Origin: an uncultured Christensenella sp.
GTDB taxonomy: Bacteria > Bacillota > Clostridia > Christensenellales > Borkfalkiaceae
Direction: 5' to 3'
Assembly: GCA_910577055.1 (NCBI GenBank)
Contig: CAJTKX010000002.1
Coordinates: forward strand, 306,140 to 370,139
Length of the DNA stretch: 64,000 bases
The translations under genes were made by a program, and so were the position numbers. The notes beneath the pieces are model-generated. The model searched no databases and was not told the origin of the DNA. It worked only from the letters and a program-made list of their open reading frames with translations. Below are positions 8,161-17,193 of the stretch, in pieces. How positions within the stretch are numbered: position 1 is the first letter of the stretch; every line of letters begins with the position of its first letter.

Positions 8161-8905
8161 ATAATTTCCTCCGATAATTTTTATTTTTCCGCTTGTTTAC
8201 CGACTTGCGGCATAAGTCTTTCTAATTGTTTGTTAGCTTGTATCCATATTAACCTCCAATAAAATTTATATCTTTGTCCACACAAAACGGCAGTGCGATA
8301 GCCGAAAAAAAGGTACAAAAAAGCCGCTGATACGCTCAACGTAATCACCGACTCAACCGTGTTTAGCAACTACAAATTGCTCTATGGTGGTTAGCCATTC
8401 TATGAAATTTTTTGTACGCTGAAATTAACCCTCAACATTATCCGACTTTCGCATCCTCACGGGAATCTCGGATAACTCCGGCTGCGCGTCGCAATCAAAC
8501 ATAATGTGCACGCAATAAATTTCATTCATTGCTTAGCTAAATGTTTGTTGCTCCTTTTTCCAAAAAGTTCTTCGATACTTTTTGGAAGTCCTTAATACCG
8601 TTGTCGTAAAAAATTGTACAACAACAAAAGCCTATCACGGCGCGTCAAAACAAACTTCGCTTACAACAGTTTGTGCAAGCGCAAACTGTAATCTTGCTAC
8701 GTTGTTTTTCCTTTTCCCAAAAAGTTCTATGATACTTTTTGGGAGCCCTAAGAGGCGTACAACAAAAACACCTGCGTTCAAAATCGCAAGCTAAGGCAGG
8801 AACGGTCTCTTTCCGTTCAAAAAAACTTTCTGCGCTTAATGGACAATGCCCCTAACGTCCACCGCAGAACTCTAACCCTTTTCAAAGGGTATCATACGAA
8901 CTTTA
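8161..8905 (-). promoter_or_regulatory. Long structured leader of the mobilization genes
   Basis: No convincing large gene lies in this stretch of about 740 bp. A consensus promoter at 8918-8945 would transcribe it leftwards into the DUF6291-like gene and mobV. It contains two near-identical hairpins, CCCAAAAAGT/ACTTTTTGGG (8716-8743) and CCAAAAAGT/ACTTTTTGG (8560-8585). On the transcript each is followed directly by an AAAAGGA-type purine tract and a CAAC sequence. One short ORF (8425-8529) follows the second hairpin. The arrangement suggests post-transcriptional control or attenuation of transfer functions, which is inference. Confidence 0.45.
8425..8529 (-). CDS. Possible 34-residue small protein in the mobilization leader
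   Basis: ATG 8529 opens MNEIYCVHIMFDCDAQ and ends at TAA 8425. The composition is protein-like and it follows the second leader hairpin. However, the AAGGAG site (8551-8556) is about 21 bases upstream, too far for normal initiation, and an in-frame stop excludes a longer N-terminus. It may be a leader ORF or noise. Confidence 0.25.
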   Translation of the reverse strand: MNEIYCVHIMFDCDAQPELSEIPVRMRKSDNVEG

Positions 8906-8917
8906 TCGTATAAGTTT

Positions 8918-8945
8918 ATTATATCATAAATTTTATAGATGTCAA
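8918..8945 (-). promoter_or_regulatory. Promoter reading into the mobilization leader
   Basis: On the minus strand TTGACA (8940-8945) and TATAAT (8918-8923) are separated by 16 bp. No gene starts for several hundred bases, so the transcript has a long untranslated leader. Confidence 0.65.
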
Positions 8946-9029
8946 GAGAAAACAAACATTTGTTTATATTATTTTTTTGTGTTATATTGTCTATTTTATA
9001 ATTAAAATGTCGAATTTCAAATAAGTAAA

Positions 9030-9053
9030 CCGCCGACGGTATTCCGTCGGCGG
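9030..9053. terminator. Hairpin after the Fic gene
   Basis: CCGCCGACGG and CCGTCGGCGG pair around the loop TATT. It lies just beyond the stop of the minus-strand Fic gene and before the mobilization promoter. Confidence 0.6.
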
Positions 9054-9072
9054 CGTATGCTATTTATTGATT

Positions 9073-9927
9073 TTAATCTTCTGTTTCGTAGTAGTAGGAA
9101 TAGTCTATGCCTTTCATAAACATTTCACGGTTATCAATTTCGTCTGTAAGCGCACCGCTGATAAGCGCAAGAATATCGGTATAATCCACAGGGCTTTTCT
9201 GCATTGCTGTAAGATACGCCCGCTTGTCTATCTTGCTCCAATCAACGCACTTTCGCAAATTCTTTTTCAGAATCAGGTCAAGCCAAATTCTCGTACTTCT
9301 ACCGTTGCCTTCCATAAAGGGATGAGCGATATTCATTTCTACATACTTCTTAACGATGTTTTCAATATTATCTTCCGGCATCTTGTCAATGATTGCAAGA
9401 TTTTCTTTAAGGTACATTGAAGGAGCAAACGCAAATCCGCCTTTTGCAATGTTCAAGCCGCGAATTTTACCCGCAAAATCGTAAAGTCCGCCGAAAATAT
9501 ATCCGTGAATTTGTTGTAAACCTTTGGTAGTACCTACTTCGATTTCGTCTATCAAACCGTTTTCAAAGAGTTCGTAAGCCTTTTGTTTGCTCTTTTCGTC
9601 TAATGTGCTTCCGATTCCTTTTACCCATCTGGAAAAGTTCTCTTTGTTTTTTGCAGGTATGAGCGCAGTAATAAGGGTAACGCCGTTTTCGTCCACGACG
9701 TCTGTAAGGTAAGACTTCCCGTCGTTTGCCTTCAATTTCAGTTGTTTGCAAATTGCAATCAACTGAGTATTTCGGCGTTTCATCGTTGCCCAATAAACAC
9801 GTGGATTACTGCTTTTCGTCAAGGCTTCGGCAATATCCATAGCACAAAACCACCATTTGGAAGTATCGTCATCCCAAACGGCCCTCACGGGAATATCTTC
9901 AAAAAATCTGATTGACGTCTTTATCAT
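9073..9927 (-). CDS. BRO-N / Fic domain fusion protein
   Basis: 284 residues. Residues 1-105 resemble the BRO-N DNA-binding-like domain of phage antirepressors (WWFCAMDIAEAL, then 'NGVTLITALI'). Residues 115-260 are a Fic domain with the complete motif HPFMEGNGRSTR at about 202-213, so the catalytic histidine and both arginines are present. Fic enzymes usually transfer AMP or another nucleotide moiety to a target protein. No (S/T)xxxE(G/N) inhibitory helix is evident in this chain. It is divergent from a small XRE gene (10081), and the pair may be a toxin-regulator unit or a phage-sensing module. This is inferred from position. Confidence 0.85.
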   Translation of the reverse strand: MIKTSIRFFEDIPVRAVWDDDTSKWWFCAMDIAEALTKSSNPRVYWATMKRRNTQLIAICKQLKLKANDGKSYLTDVVDENGVTLITALIPAKNKENFSRWVKGIGSTLDEKSKQKAYELFENGLIDEIEVGTTKGLQQIHGYIFGGLYDFAGKIRGLNIAKGGFAFAPSMYLKENLAIIDKMPEDNIENIVKKYVEMNIAHPFMEGNGRSTRIWLDLILKKNLRKCVDWSKIDKRAYLTAMQKSPVDYTDILALISGALTDEIDNREMFMKGIDYSYYYETED

Positions 9928-10027
9928 TGTAATTCAATCCGTGCGCTTTTTATCTATTCTACCACAAAAAATAGATTATTGCAATCTGATCAAACGCATT
10001 TCCAAAGAAGATGTTTTTCTGCCTTTA

Positions 10028-10056
10028 TTGACAATAGGCTCTAATTATGCTATAAT
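10028..10056 (+). promoter_or_regulatory. Promoter of the small XRE gene
   Basis: TTGACA (10028-10033) and TATAAT (10051-10056) have a 17-bp spacer, a perfect consensus 25 bases before ATG 10081. Confidence 0.8.
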
Positions 10057-10080
10057 ATGTTATAATTTGATAGGTATATT

Positions 10081-10284
10081 ATGGAATTCTCAAAATTCTG
10101 CCTTGAAACAAGGCTAAAACTCAATTTAAGTCAGGAAATGTTGGCGAGAAAGCTCGATGTTTCTTTTGCAACAGTCAACCGCTGGGAGAACGGCAAAGCC
10201 CTTCCCCAGAAACTGACCTTATACCGTTTTGAAAAGTTCTGCGAAGAAAACGGAATAAAGTTTGTCGCGGACTTGACACTCTAA
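10081..10284 (+). CDS. Small XRE-family HTH protein
   Basis: 67 residues almost filled by one helix-turn-helix: 'LSQEMLARKLDVSFATVNRWENGKALP' is a classic Cro/C1-type HTH. It has a consensus promoter of its own, diverges from the Fic gene and lies upstream of the Wadjet operon. Two inverted repeats between it and jetA (10322-10357 and 10458-10482) are possible operators. Whether it controls fic, itself or jet is not shown. Confidence 0.85.
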   Translation: MEFSKFCLETRLKLNLSQEMLARKLDVSFATVNRWENGKALPQKLTLYRFEKFCEENGIKFVADLTL

Positions 10285-10321
10285 AAAATAGCATACAAGG
10301 AAATTCATTAGTTTGCTTATT

Positions 10322-10357
10322 TGTACAGTAATTGTCGGGGTTAATTCATACTGTACA
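10322..10357. promoter_or_regulatory. Inverted repeat between the XRE gene and jetA
   Basis: TGTACAGTA (10322-10330) and TACTGTACA (10349-10357) form perfect 9-bp arms with an 18-base spacer. It is a candidate binding site for a dimeric regulator. Confidence 0.45.
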
Positions 10358-10457
10358 GGGCACCTTACATTTCATTTATAACAATGAAGTATTATCAGAA
10401 TAATGAAAAATAATAGAAGCAGAAGAATTATATCCAAAAAATAATAAAAAATTTTTT

Positions 10458-10482
10458 AAATATGACTATATGTGTCATATTT
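10458..10482. promoter_or_regulatory. Candidate operator in the jetA promoter region
   Basis: AAATATGAC (10458-10466) and GTCATATTT (10474-10482) form perfect 9-bp arms with a 7-base spacer. The site ends 37 bases before the jetA start, where a repressor would block transcription. Confidence 0.5.
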
Positions 10483-10518
10483 ATTATGTTAAAATATATA
10501 AAAAATTAGGAGCTTGAA

Positions 10519-11913
10519 GTGAATTTATTTCATATTGTAGGCGAAGATTTATTCCGTCCATTAACAAGTTCATTTAAAGAAATTTATTTAGATTGTTTAA
10601 ATATAATCTATGATTGCTGCGGACAAAAAACCTCAAACAGTGAAGATCGTTCAGTTATCATAGATTGTCTAGTTGATTATTTCGATGATAAAGGCAATCA
10701 AGATATTGATTTAGATGATAATTTAAACGAAAAGCTTCATGATCCAAAATCAAAGGCAAGCACCTTTTTACTCAAGTTAAAACAATTTGGTTGGGTATAT
10801 GAAGATATTGGAAGAAACTATATTCTTAAAATTTCGCTTAATGACTATGCTGTATCCATTTTAGATTGTTTTCGTTCGATTGTAAAAGATGAAGAAACTG
10901 AATATCAAAATGTGATACAAACGATTTACAGTATTGTCATCAATGCGGAAGCTTATCAGAATAAACCTTATGAAAATATTCTTATAGGTGTCGAAGAAAA
11001 TGTTGAGAAACTAACCAAAGAATTAAAAAAATTAAGTACTAACATCAAAAAATATATTGATAAGTCCACTGCCGGCAAAGATGCCGCAGAAATAATTGAC
11101 GATTATTTTACTTACCATAAAGAGATCGGGTCAAAAGCCTATCACAGGTTAAAGACGAGCAATAATATTTCGCGTTTCCGTCCTATAATCATTGCAAAAT
11201 TAAAATACATTTTGGAAGATAAATCAACTTTTGAAAAAGCTGTATCCGGCTACATGGAGATAAAAGATGTCAAAGATCAAGATCAAGCAGAAAGTGAAAT
11301 CAAGCAACTTGTTAATAAACTTCAAAAAAGTTTACATGAATATGACGATATTATTGAAGATATCGAAAATAAAAATTTAAGATATACTTCTAGTGCCATA
11401 GAAAGAGCCAAGTTCTTGTTATCTACGGATAAAAATATAGAAGGCAAGATAAACAAAATTCTTTCTATTATGACTAAAGAATTGAATCAAGGCGCCTCAC
11501 TTTTTGATGATGATACATATCTAAGTAGCATATTCTCTATATTACCAATTAGATTTATCGATGGTGAATCCTTTTACACAATGCCGCAAATTAGAAATAA
11601 TGGACAAATACAGAAAATTTCAGATGATGAATTTGATATCGAAAAAATCGAGCAAGCAAGAATACAAATGGCTGAGCGGTTAAAAAACATCATTACTTTG
11701 GATAAAGTAAATCAATACGTTGATGGATTATTAAAAACGGAGTCTTCCACTTTTGCTTCACAACTCCCTTTAAACGATAGAAAAGCATTTATAAAACTCA
11801 TTTTTATTTCTTTCTATGGGACAAAAAGTAAAAAATACAAAATTATAAAGACTGACAAAGTCATAGTACAGCAAGGCTTTCGGTACAGAGATTTTAAAAT
11901 TATTAGGAGATAG
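10519..11913 (+). CDS. jetA: Wadjet anti-plasmid system subunit JetA (kleisin-like)
   Basis: 464 residues starting with MNLFHIVGEDLFRPLTS, the characteristic JetA/DUF5716 opening. It is largely helical. In known Wadjet complexes JetA is the kleisin-like bridge that joins the JetC SMC heads and JetB. The GTG start at 10519 has AGGAG six bases upstream. It is the first of four tightly packed genes (jetB follows after 2 bases). Wadjet senses small circular DNA by loop extrusion and cleaves it. The codons are strongly AT-biased compared with the chromosomal genes outside the element, which fits transfer. Confidence 0.9.
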   Translation: MNLFHIVGEDLFRPLTSSFKEIYLDCLNIIYDCCGQKTSNSEDRSVIIDCLVDYFDDKGNQDIDLDDNLNEKLHDPKSKASTFLLKLKQFGWVYEDIGRNYILKISLNDYAVSILDCFRSIVKDEETEYQNVIQTIYSIVINAEAYQNKPYENILIGVEENVEKLTKELKKLSTNIKKYIDKSTAGKDAAEIIDDYFTYHKEIGSKAYHRLKTSNNISRFRPIIIAKLKYILEDKSTFEKAVSGYMEIKDVKDQDQAESEIKQLVNKLQKSLHEYDDIIEDIENKNLRYTSSAIERAKFLLSTDKNIEGKINKILSIMTKELNQGASLFDDDTYLSSIFSILPIRFIDGESFYTMPQIRNNGQIQKISDDEFDIEKIEQARIQMAERLKNIITLDKVNQYVDGLLKTESSTFASQLPLNDRKAFIKLIFISFYGTKSKKYKIIKTDKVIVQQGFRYRDFKIIRR

Positions 11914-11915
11914 TT

Positions 11916-12518
11916 ATGTTGTTATTTGAAAACGAAACAAAAAACAGGCGTTTTAAAGATGTTGCAAATAAACTTTTAAATAATTGTTTTTTGATAAAAT
12001 CAAGAGATCAAGATGATTATCTTTTCGTTAAAATGAATTTGGATAAATTCTCTGAATATTTTGATGTGATTGGATTTGAACTTCGAATATATGAAACCAA
12101 TAATGTAATCCATTTATACAATGCGAATGGCATAGGTAGGCAAAGATTAAGCAAATATGAAAGCATAATACTATTACTCTTACGAAAATTATACATTAAA
12201 AAGAAAAAAGAGTTAAGTGAAAATATCGATATCCGTATTACATGGGAAGATCTAGCCGAACAATATGCTATGCTAAAAATTGCTCAAAAGCCAAATATTG
12301 ATAGGCAGTTACGATCCTCAACTTTAAAAATGTTACGCCGATATAATTTAATCGATGTTTTCGGGGCAGACAAACTTGATGAAACTCAAATAGAAATCTT
12401 TCCAACAATTCTATTTGCTTTACCGAGTTCCGATATAGAGACCATTTTTTCTATGACAGAAGAGAAAATCCGCAATTTACAAGGAGGAGATACTGATGGA
12501 GAAGAAGATTCTGACTAA
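11916..12518 (+). CDS. jetB: Wadjet subunit JetB (KITE-like)
   Basis: 200 residues with the DUF4194 pattern: central 'LRIYETNNVIHLYN', then 'LSKYESIILLLLRKLYIKKK' and a winged-helix-like part 'TWEDLAEQYAML'. JetB corresponds to the KITE subunit of MukBEF-like SMC complexes and binds the kleisin JetA. The gene overlaps the start of jetC by 23 bases, so the two are translationally coupled. Confidence 0.9.
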   Translation: MLLFENETKNRRFKDVANKLLNNCFLIKSRDQDDYLFVKMNLDKFSEYFDVIGFELRIYETNNVIHLYNANGIGRQRLSKYESIILLLLRKLYIKKKKELSENIDIRITWEDLAEQYAMLKIAQKPNIDRQLRSSTLKMLRRYNLIDVFGADKLDETQIEIFPTILFALPSSDIETIFSMTEEKIRNLQGGDTDGEEDSD

Positions 12519-15500
12519 AATCAAATTAATCAATTGGCATTATTTTGATAATGAAACAATTGAAGTAGAAAACTCCGTGCTTTTTTGTGGTGATAGCGGC
12601 TCGGGCAAATCAACCATTCTTGATGCAATGCAATATGTTTTGACCGGCGGTGGCAAAAATTTTAATAAAGCTGCCAACGAAAAAAGTAAGCGTGATTTAA
12701 AAGGTTATATAAGATGCAAAACGGGAGAAATGGAAAAAACTTACAAACGTATCGGAATGATAGTATCATATATCGCTTTGGAGTTCTACGAAGAAAAAAA
12801 GAAAAGTCATTTTGTTATTGGTGTAAGATTGGAATCTCCAAATGAAGAAGATTCAGTTAAAAGATATTGGTTTGTTGAAGAATGTAAAATAAACGATATA
12901 ATATTTCTTGAAGATAATAAAGCAGTTTCATTATCTGAATTTACAGCAAAAGGACGAAAAATAAACACGAAAAAGTCAGATGAAGAAGGTCGAACAAGAA
13001 TCCTTCAACGACTGGGAAATTTAGACTACAGATTTTTAGATTTAATCCCTCGCTCCCTTGCTTTTAAGCCAGAAAACGATATAAAATCTTTCTTCTATCA
13101 AATTTTGCTATCCGAAAAGAAAATAGATGTTACTAGGTTAAAACAGGATTTGCATTCCGTTAAAGAAATGGACGAGTTAATTAAAACAACAAAAGAAGAA
13201 ATATTTGCCTTAAACAATATACTTAATACCTATCATGAATACGAACTAAAAGAGAAAGAAATTCTCGTTATAGATATACTCCTACTATTAGCTGATTATT
13301 ATCGTTCCCAATACGAATTGCAAACGCAACAATCTCAGCTATCCATATTTGATGCGCTAACAAATAAAACAGATAAAGATATTGAAGATTTAAATTTAAA
13401 AATTAGGGAACAAGAAAATCAAAGGTCACAAATTCTTGCCGCATTGGCAACCACTGATGCTCAAAAACTTGTAGATTCTTTAAGCATTAGCCTTCACTCC
13501 GAAGAACATAAAGAACTCCAATTAAAGAGTGAGGCAGATAAATTTAACGTATGTCGATTAGCCATACAAAAATTGCTTACACAGTTAAATATCAACAATT
13601 CTTGGTTTGACGAATTAGAATACAACAAAAATATAAACGAAAAATTAATTATCATTGAAAAAATTAAACTAAAATTAAAAGAACTTCGTGAGCAAAATCA
13701 TAACGATGAAATCGAGATACAAAGGCAATCAAAAGAAACAGAGGCTGATTTACAAAAACTTAATAATCAAATAGAACATTTAAAACAAAATAAATTTGAT
13801 TATCCATACAATTTAATAACAGTTAAGCGCGAAATAGAGAGAGTTTTTCTTAAACGGAATGTTAAAGATCGAGTTGTGATTGTATGCGAAGAATTGGAAA
13901 TAACCGATTCCACATGGAGAAATGCTATTGAGAGTTATTTAAATACTCAAAAATTTTATTTGATTGTCAAACCTGAAAACTTTGAAATTGCTTTTAACGC
14001 TTATAAATCTCTTGGAAAAAATATAAGCGGGATTGGATTAGTAGACACTACAAAATTTAAAAGAGATTTTGATGTATCGGATGATACTTTGGCATGCTAT
14101 GTTGACAGTAATAATCCATATGTAAAACGCTATATTCAATACCTATTAGCAAAAGTTTACGCTTGCGATAACCATCACGACCTGACAGGACATAAAATCG
14201 CAATCACTCGAGATTGTATGTTGTACAAAAATTTTGTTATAAAAAGACAAGATCGTTCCTCCTATGACCCTCCTTTTATTGGCCGTGATGCCATACGAGT
14301 ACAACTAAATCAACGTTTGGAAGAGCAAAAACAGCTACGTGAAAAGCAAAAAATTATAGATGAGCACTTAAAAAATATTAGTGCGATTCGTTTTCAGTTT
14401 GAAAAAATTTCTACAAATGACCTTAGTGACTATTTCAATTCAAATCATGAATTGAAAATTTGTAGGATGGAAATCGGGAAGTTAAAATCCGAAATAGAAA
14501 AAGCAAAAAGCGACAAGAGTTTGATATTGTTCCAAGAAAAACTCAATAAAGTTGAACATCTCTTGTATGAACATAATGAAAATTTGAAAAAATTGCAACA
14601 ACAGCTTGCTGAATATAAGGAAAAGAATAAATATATCAAAGAGAAAATTGATACAGCGCAGGACAATATAAACAAGCTTGATGATTTAATAAAAATTAAA
14701 AGGCAACTAGACGATGAATGCTATCTAAAAGCAAAAAGTAAATATGAAGGAGCAGAAAAGAAAAACAATAGTGCAGTTATTTATGCTAACTACACTCCAA
14801 GAAAAAATACTCTTTGTAATGAACAAGAACGTATAAAAAATTGTCTAATGAATCTTCAATTCAAATATAACCAAATGAATAATAACGATTTCCCTGTTGG
14901 TGCTGAAATTCTAATTATTCAGCAATACTCTGAGCGATTATTTAATCTTGAGAAGTCTAAATTGGTTGAATATGAAGGAAAGTTAATTAAAAGACGCGAA
15001 GAATGCGAAGAAGAGTTTAAAACCTCTTTTTTGGCAAAAATGAAAGAGCATATAGAGATCGCTCAAATGGATTTCAAGGAATTAAATAAAAAGCTTGCAT
15101 TAATTGATTATAATGGCACTCGTTATCAATTTAAAATCTCTGCTAGTAGGGATAAAAAAGCATTATACAATATGATTACAGACGATAAAAATATCGGCGG
15201 ATATACTTTATTTACACAATCCTTTGAAAGCTCTTATCAAGCAGAAATTAATGATTTGTTTGGTAAGCTAATGGCTGATGAGGATTCTAAAGTCCTAAAT
15301 GAATATACCGATTACCGAAATTATATGGATTACGATATTGAGGTATGCGAAGGCGACCGTAAGTTCCTTCTTTCAAAAAACGTTGCAGAAAAAAGCGGTG
15401 GCGAAACTCAAGTACCTTACTATGTAATTATTGCTGCCTCATTTAATCAAATTTATTCTAACGATACAATCAAATTAATTATGTTAGATGAAGCTTTTGA

Positions 15501-15675
15501 CAAAATGGACGAGATACGCATGCAATCAATGATGGAATTTTTTATCAAGCTTGATTTTCAAATGATTTTAGCCACTCCTCCTGGGAAAATGAGTGTGATT
15601 GGAGAACAGGTTAATTCTATTTTTCTTACTATACGAGATGACGACAAAAGTACTGTAGAACAATATTATCTATGA
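12496..15675 (+). CDS. jetC: Wadjet SMC-like motor ATPase JetC
   Basis: 1059 residues. The Walker A box GDSGSGKST is at about 32-40. Long coiled coils flank a hinge-like region in the middle. Near the C-terminus are the ABC signature 'EKSGGETQVPYYV' and the Walker B block 'IKLIMLDEAFDKMD'. This is the MukB-like motor that extrudes DNA loops using ATP. AAGGAGG at 12481-12487, inside jetB, supports ATG 12496. All ATPase motifs look intact, so the system is probably functional. Confidence 0.93.
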   Translation: MEKKILTKIKLINWHYFDNETIEVENSVLFCGDSGSGKSTILDAMQYVLTGGGKNFNKAANEKSKRDLKGYIRCKTGEMEKTYKRIGMIVSYIALEFYEEKKKSHFVIGVRLESPNEEDSVKRYWFVEECKINDIIFLEDNKAVSLSEFTAKGRKINTKKSDEEGRTRILQRLGNLDYRFLDLIPRSLAFKPENDIKSFFYQILLSEKKIDVTRLKQDLHSVKEMDELIKTTKEEIFALNNILNTYHEYELKEKEILVIDILLLLADYYRSQYELQTQQSQLSIFDALTNKTDKDIEDLNLKIREQENQRSQILAALATTDAQKLVDSLSISLHSEEHKELQLKSEADKFNVCRLAIQKLLTQLNINNSWFDELEYNKNINEKLIIIEKIKLKLKELREQNHNDEIEIQRQSKETEADLQKLNNQIEHLKQNKFDYPYNLITVKREIERVFLKRNVKDRVVIVCEELEITDSTWRNAIESYLNTQKFYLIVKPENFEIAFNAYKSLGKNISGIGLVDTTKFKRDFDVSDDTLACYVDSNNPYVKRYIQYLLAKVYACDNHHDLTGHKIAITRDCMLYKNFVIKRQDRSSYDPPFIGRDAIRVQLNQRLEEQKQLREKQKIIDEHLKNISAIRFQFEKISTNDLSDYFNSNHELKICRMEIGKLKSEIEKAKSDKSLILFQEKLNKVEHLLYEHNENLKKLQQQLAEYKEKNKYIKEKIDTAQDNINKLDDLIKIKRQLDDECYLKAKSKYEGAEKKNNSAVIYANYTPRKNTLCNEQERIKNCLMNLQFKYNQMNNNDFPVGAEILIIQQYSERLFNLEKSKLVEYEGKLIKRREECEEEFKTSFLAKMKEHIEIAQMDFKELNKKLALIDYNGTRYQFKISASRDKKALYNMITDDKNIGGYTLFTQSFESSYQAEINDLFGKLMADEDSKVLNEYTDYRNYMDYDIEVCEGDRKFLLSKNVAEKSGGETQVPYYVIIAASFNQIYSNDTIKLIMLDEAFDKMDEIRMQSMMEFFIKLDFQMILATPPGKMSVIGEQVNSIFLTIRDDDKSTVEQYYL

Positions 15676-15683
15676 GGATTAAT

Positions 15684-16862
15684 ATGAATTATCAATTAGA
15701 TATATTAAAAAAATTATTAGCGAAATACGATAAAAGCAAGACCTCTATCGGACAAAATAAAATATCCAGAAAGATAGTTCTATTTCTATCAAAAACTTAT
15801 CCTAAATACTTAGAGCCTACTGAATATGAGCTTCGACAAAAAATAAATGAAGCTATTGCTTATCTCGTTTCACAAGGGTTGATTGGTGCTAACCTATTGA
15901 GAAACAATACCTATGAACAACTAAATCTGGTTCTTGATGAGATGGCAATTTCAACAAGTTATTCTTTGATAGGGAAAGAAACTAAGACAACTGTAAGAAA
16001 CCGATTGGAGAATATTCTCTCGGTTTGTAAGCAGTCTGGAAATGCCATTTTAGAATCTTATGCTGAAAAGCAACTTTTAAGATTAAAAAATAATCTATCA
16101 ATAGAATTTTTTAACGACGATTTCACTGAATACATAAATATATTAAAAGGTATATATGAAGTTCAACTTATAGAAGAGGAAACCTTTTACCGTAATTTCT
16201 CAATGAGTGTTTATAATAATTCAAAATATTTTGAAAAACATGTAAAACTCAAAATAGAGAACTTTCTTTGGAAGTATGGCGATTTTGAAGACAAAGATAA
16301 AATTTTAGAAGAATTTAATCTGATTAAAACTCCTTCTTGCATTAATATCAAAGGGAACGTGCAGATTACTTTTAAAAATGGAACTATCATTAATACCACT
16401 AGTTTATTCGGCGGAATTGGTTTATCAACTATAGATATAAAATTTATAAATAAAATTGTCGTCAATAACAATAAAATATTGACAATAGAAAATCTCACCA
16501 ATTACTATACTTTTCAAAATAATGATTTTTGCGTTATATATTTGGGAGGGTTTTCAAATCACTGTAGACGATCATTTCTCAAAACTATATATCTTAATAA
16601 TCCAAACAAAAAATACATGCATTTTGGAGATATTGATGCTGGAGGCTTCTATATTTTAAATCATCTCAAAGAAAAAACGGGGATCGCCTTTATCCCTTAT
16701 TTTATGGATGTACCTACTTTAAAGAAATATAAACGAAACTGGGAATCTTTAACTGACAATGATAAATTACGATTACATAAACTACTTGAAAGTCCATATA
16801 AAGAAACAGTCAAATTTATGTTAGATAATAATTGCAAGTTGGAACAAGAATCTATTCTCTAA
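15684..16862 (+). CDS. jetD: Wadjet nuclease subunit JetD (Toprim)
   Basis: About 392 residues of the DUF3322/DUF2220 type. The C-terminal Toprim region shows 'HFGDIDAGGFYILNHLKEKTGI', where the acidic residues would bind metal for DNA cleavage. An N-terminal winged-helix part follows the start. ATG 15684 (MNYQLDILKK) has GAGG at the right distance. ATG 15672 overlaps the jetC stop (ATGA) and is the alternative. In the complex JetD cuts the extruded plasmid. The operon ends at a strong hairpin at 16918. Confidence 0.9.
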   Translation: MNYQLDILKKLLAKYDKSKTSIGQNKISRKIVLFLSKTYPKYLEPTEYELRQKINEAIAYLVSQGLIGANLLRNNTYEQLNLVLDEMAISTSYSLIGKETKTTVRNRLENILSVCKQSGNAILESYAEKQLLRLKNNLSIEFFNDDFTEYINILKGIYEVQLIEEETFYRNFSMSVYNNSKYFEKHVKLKIENFLWKYGDFEDKDKILEEFNLIKTPSCINIKGNVQITFKNGTIINTTSLFGGIGLSTIDIKFINKIVVNNNKILTIENLTNYYTFQNNDFCVIYLGGFSNHCRRSFLKTIYLNNPNKKYMHFGDIDAGGFYILNHLKEKTGIAFIPYFMDVPTLKKYKRNWESLTDNDKLRLHKLLESPYKETVKFMLDNNCKLEQESIL

Positions 16863-16917
16863 GATATAAATTTGTAAAAGTTGACGGTTTTTGGGAAACG
16901 TTCATTTTTCATATAGA

Positions 16918-16956
16918 AAAGGAAGTTCCGTAATAAGAACTTCCTTTATTCTTTTC
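16918..16956 (+). terminator. Terminator of jetABCD
   Basis: AAAGGAAGTTC and GAACTTCCTTT pair around CGTAATAA, followed by ATTCTTTT. The remaining 200 bases up to the next gene are AT-rich and I see no further element in them apart from the -10-like TATAAT at 17154-17159. Confidence 0.75.
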
Positions 16957-17193
16957 ACTAAATATTTTTTCGATAATAAAATCTTCAAAACACAGTTCCA
17001 ATTTACTCAATGAAATTTAAAATAATATACGTAAACTAAATTATTTAACAACAAATAGAATTCCCCTTGATTTTTTGTATTTCTAATATTATCGATGCAA
17101 AGAAAAATCATATAATTTTTTATTTGTGCTTGCGGTTTATGAGATAAGTGTGTTATAATGTTAAAGTCAATTAAAGTATCGGCGGTAAAGAGT

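Noticed and set aside
8181..8369. 62-residue frame on the minus strand between the leader and the DUF6291-like gene
   Set aside because: Its start has no ribosome binding site, and the good GGAGG inside it leads only to a 4-codon ORF. Composition is not convincing.
8582..8794. 70-residue plus-strand frame across the leader hairpins
   Set aside because: It runs antisense through both repeated hairpins and the transcript predicted from the 8918-8945 promoter, with no ribosome binding site.
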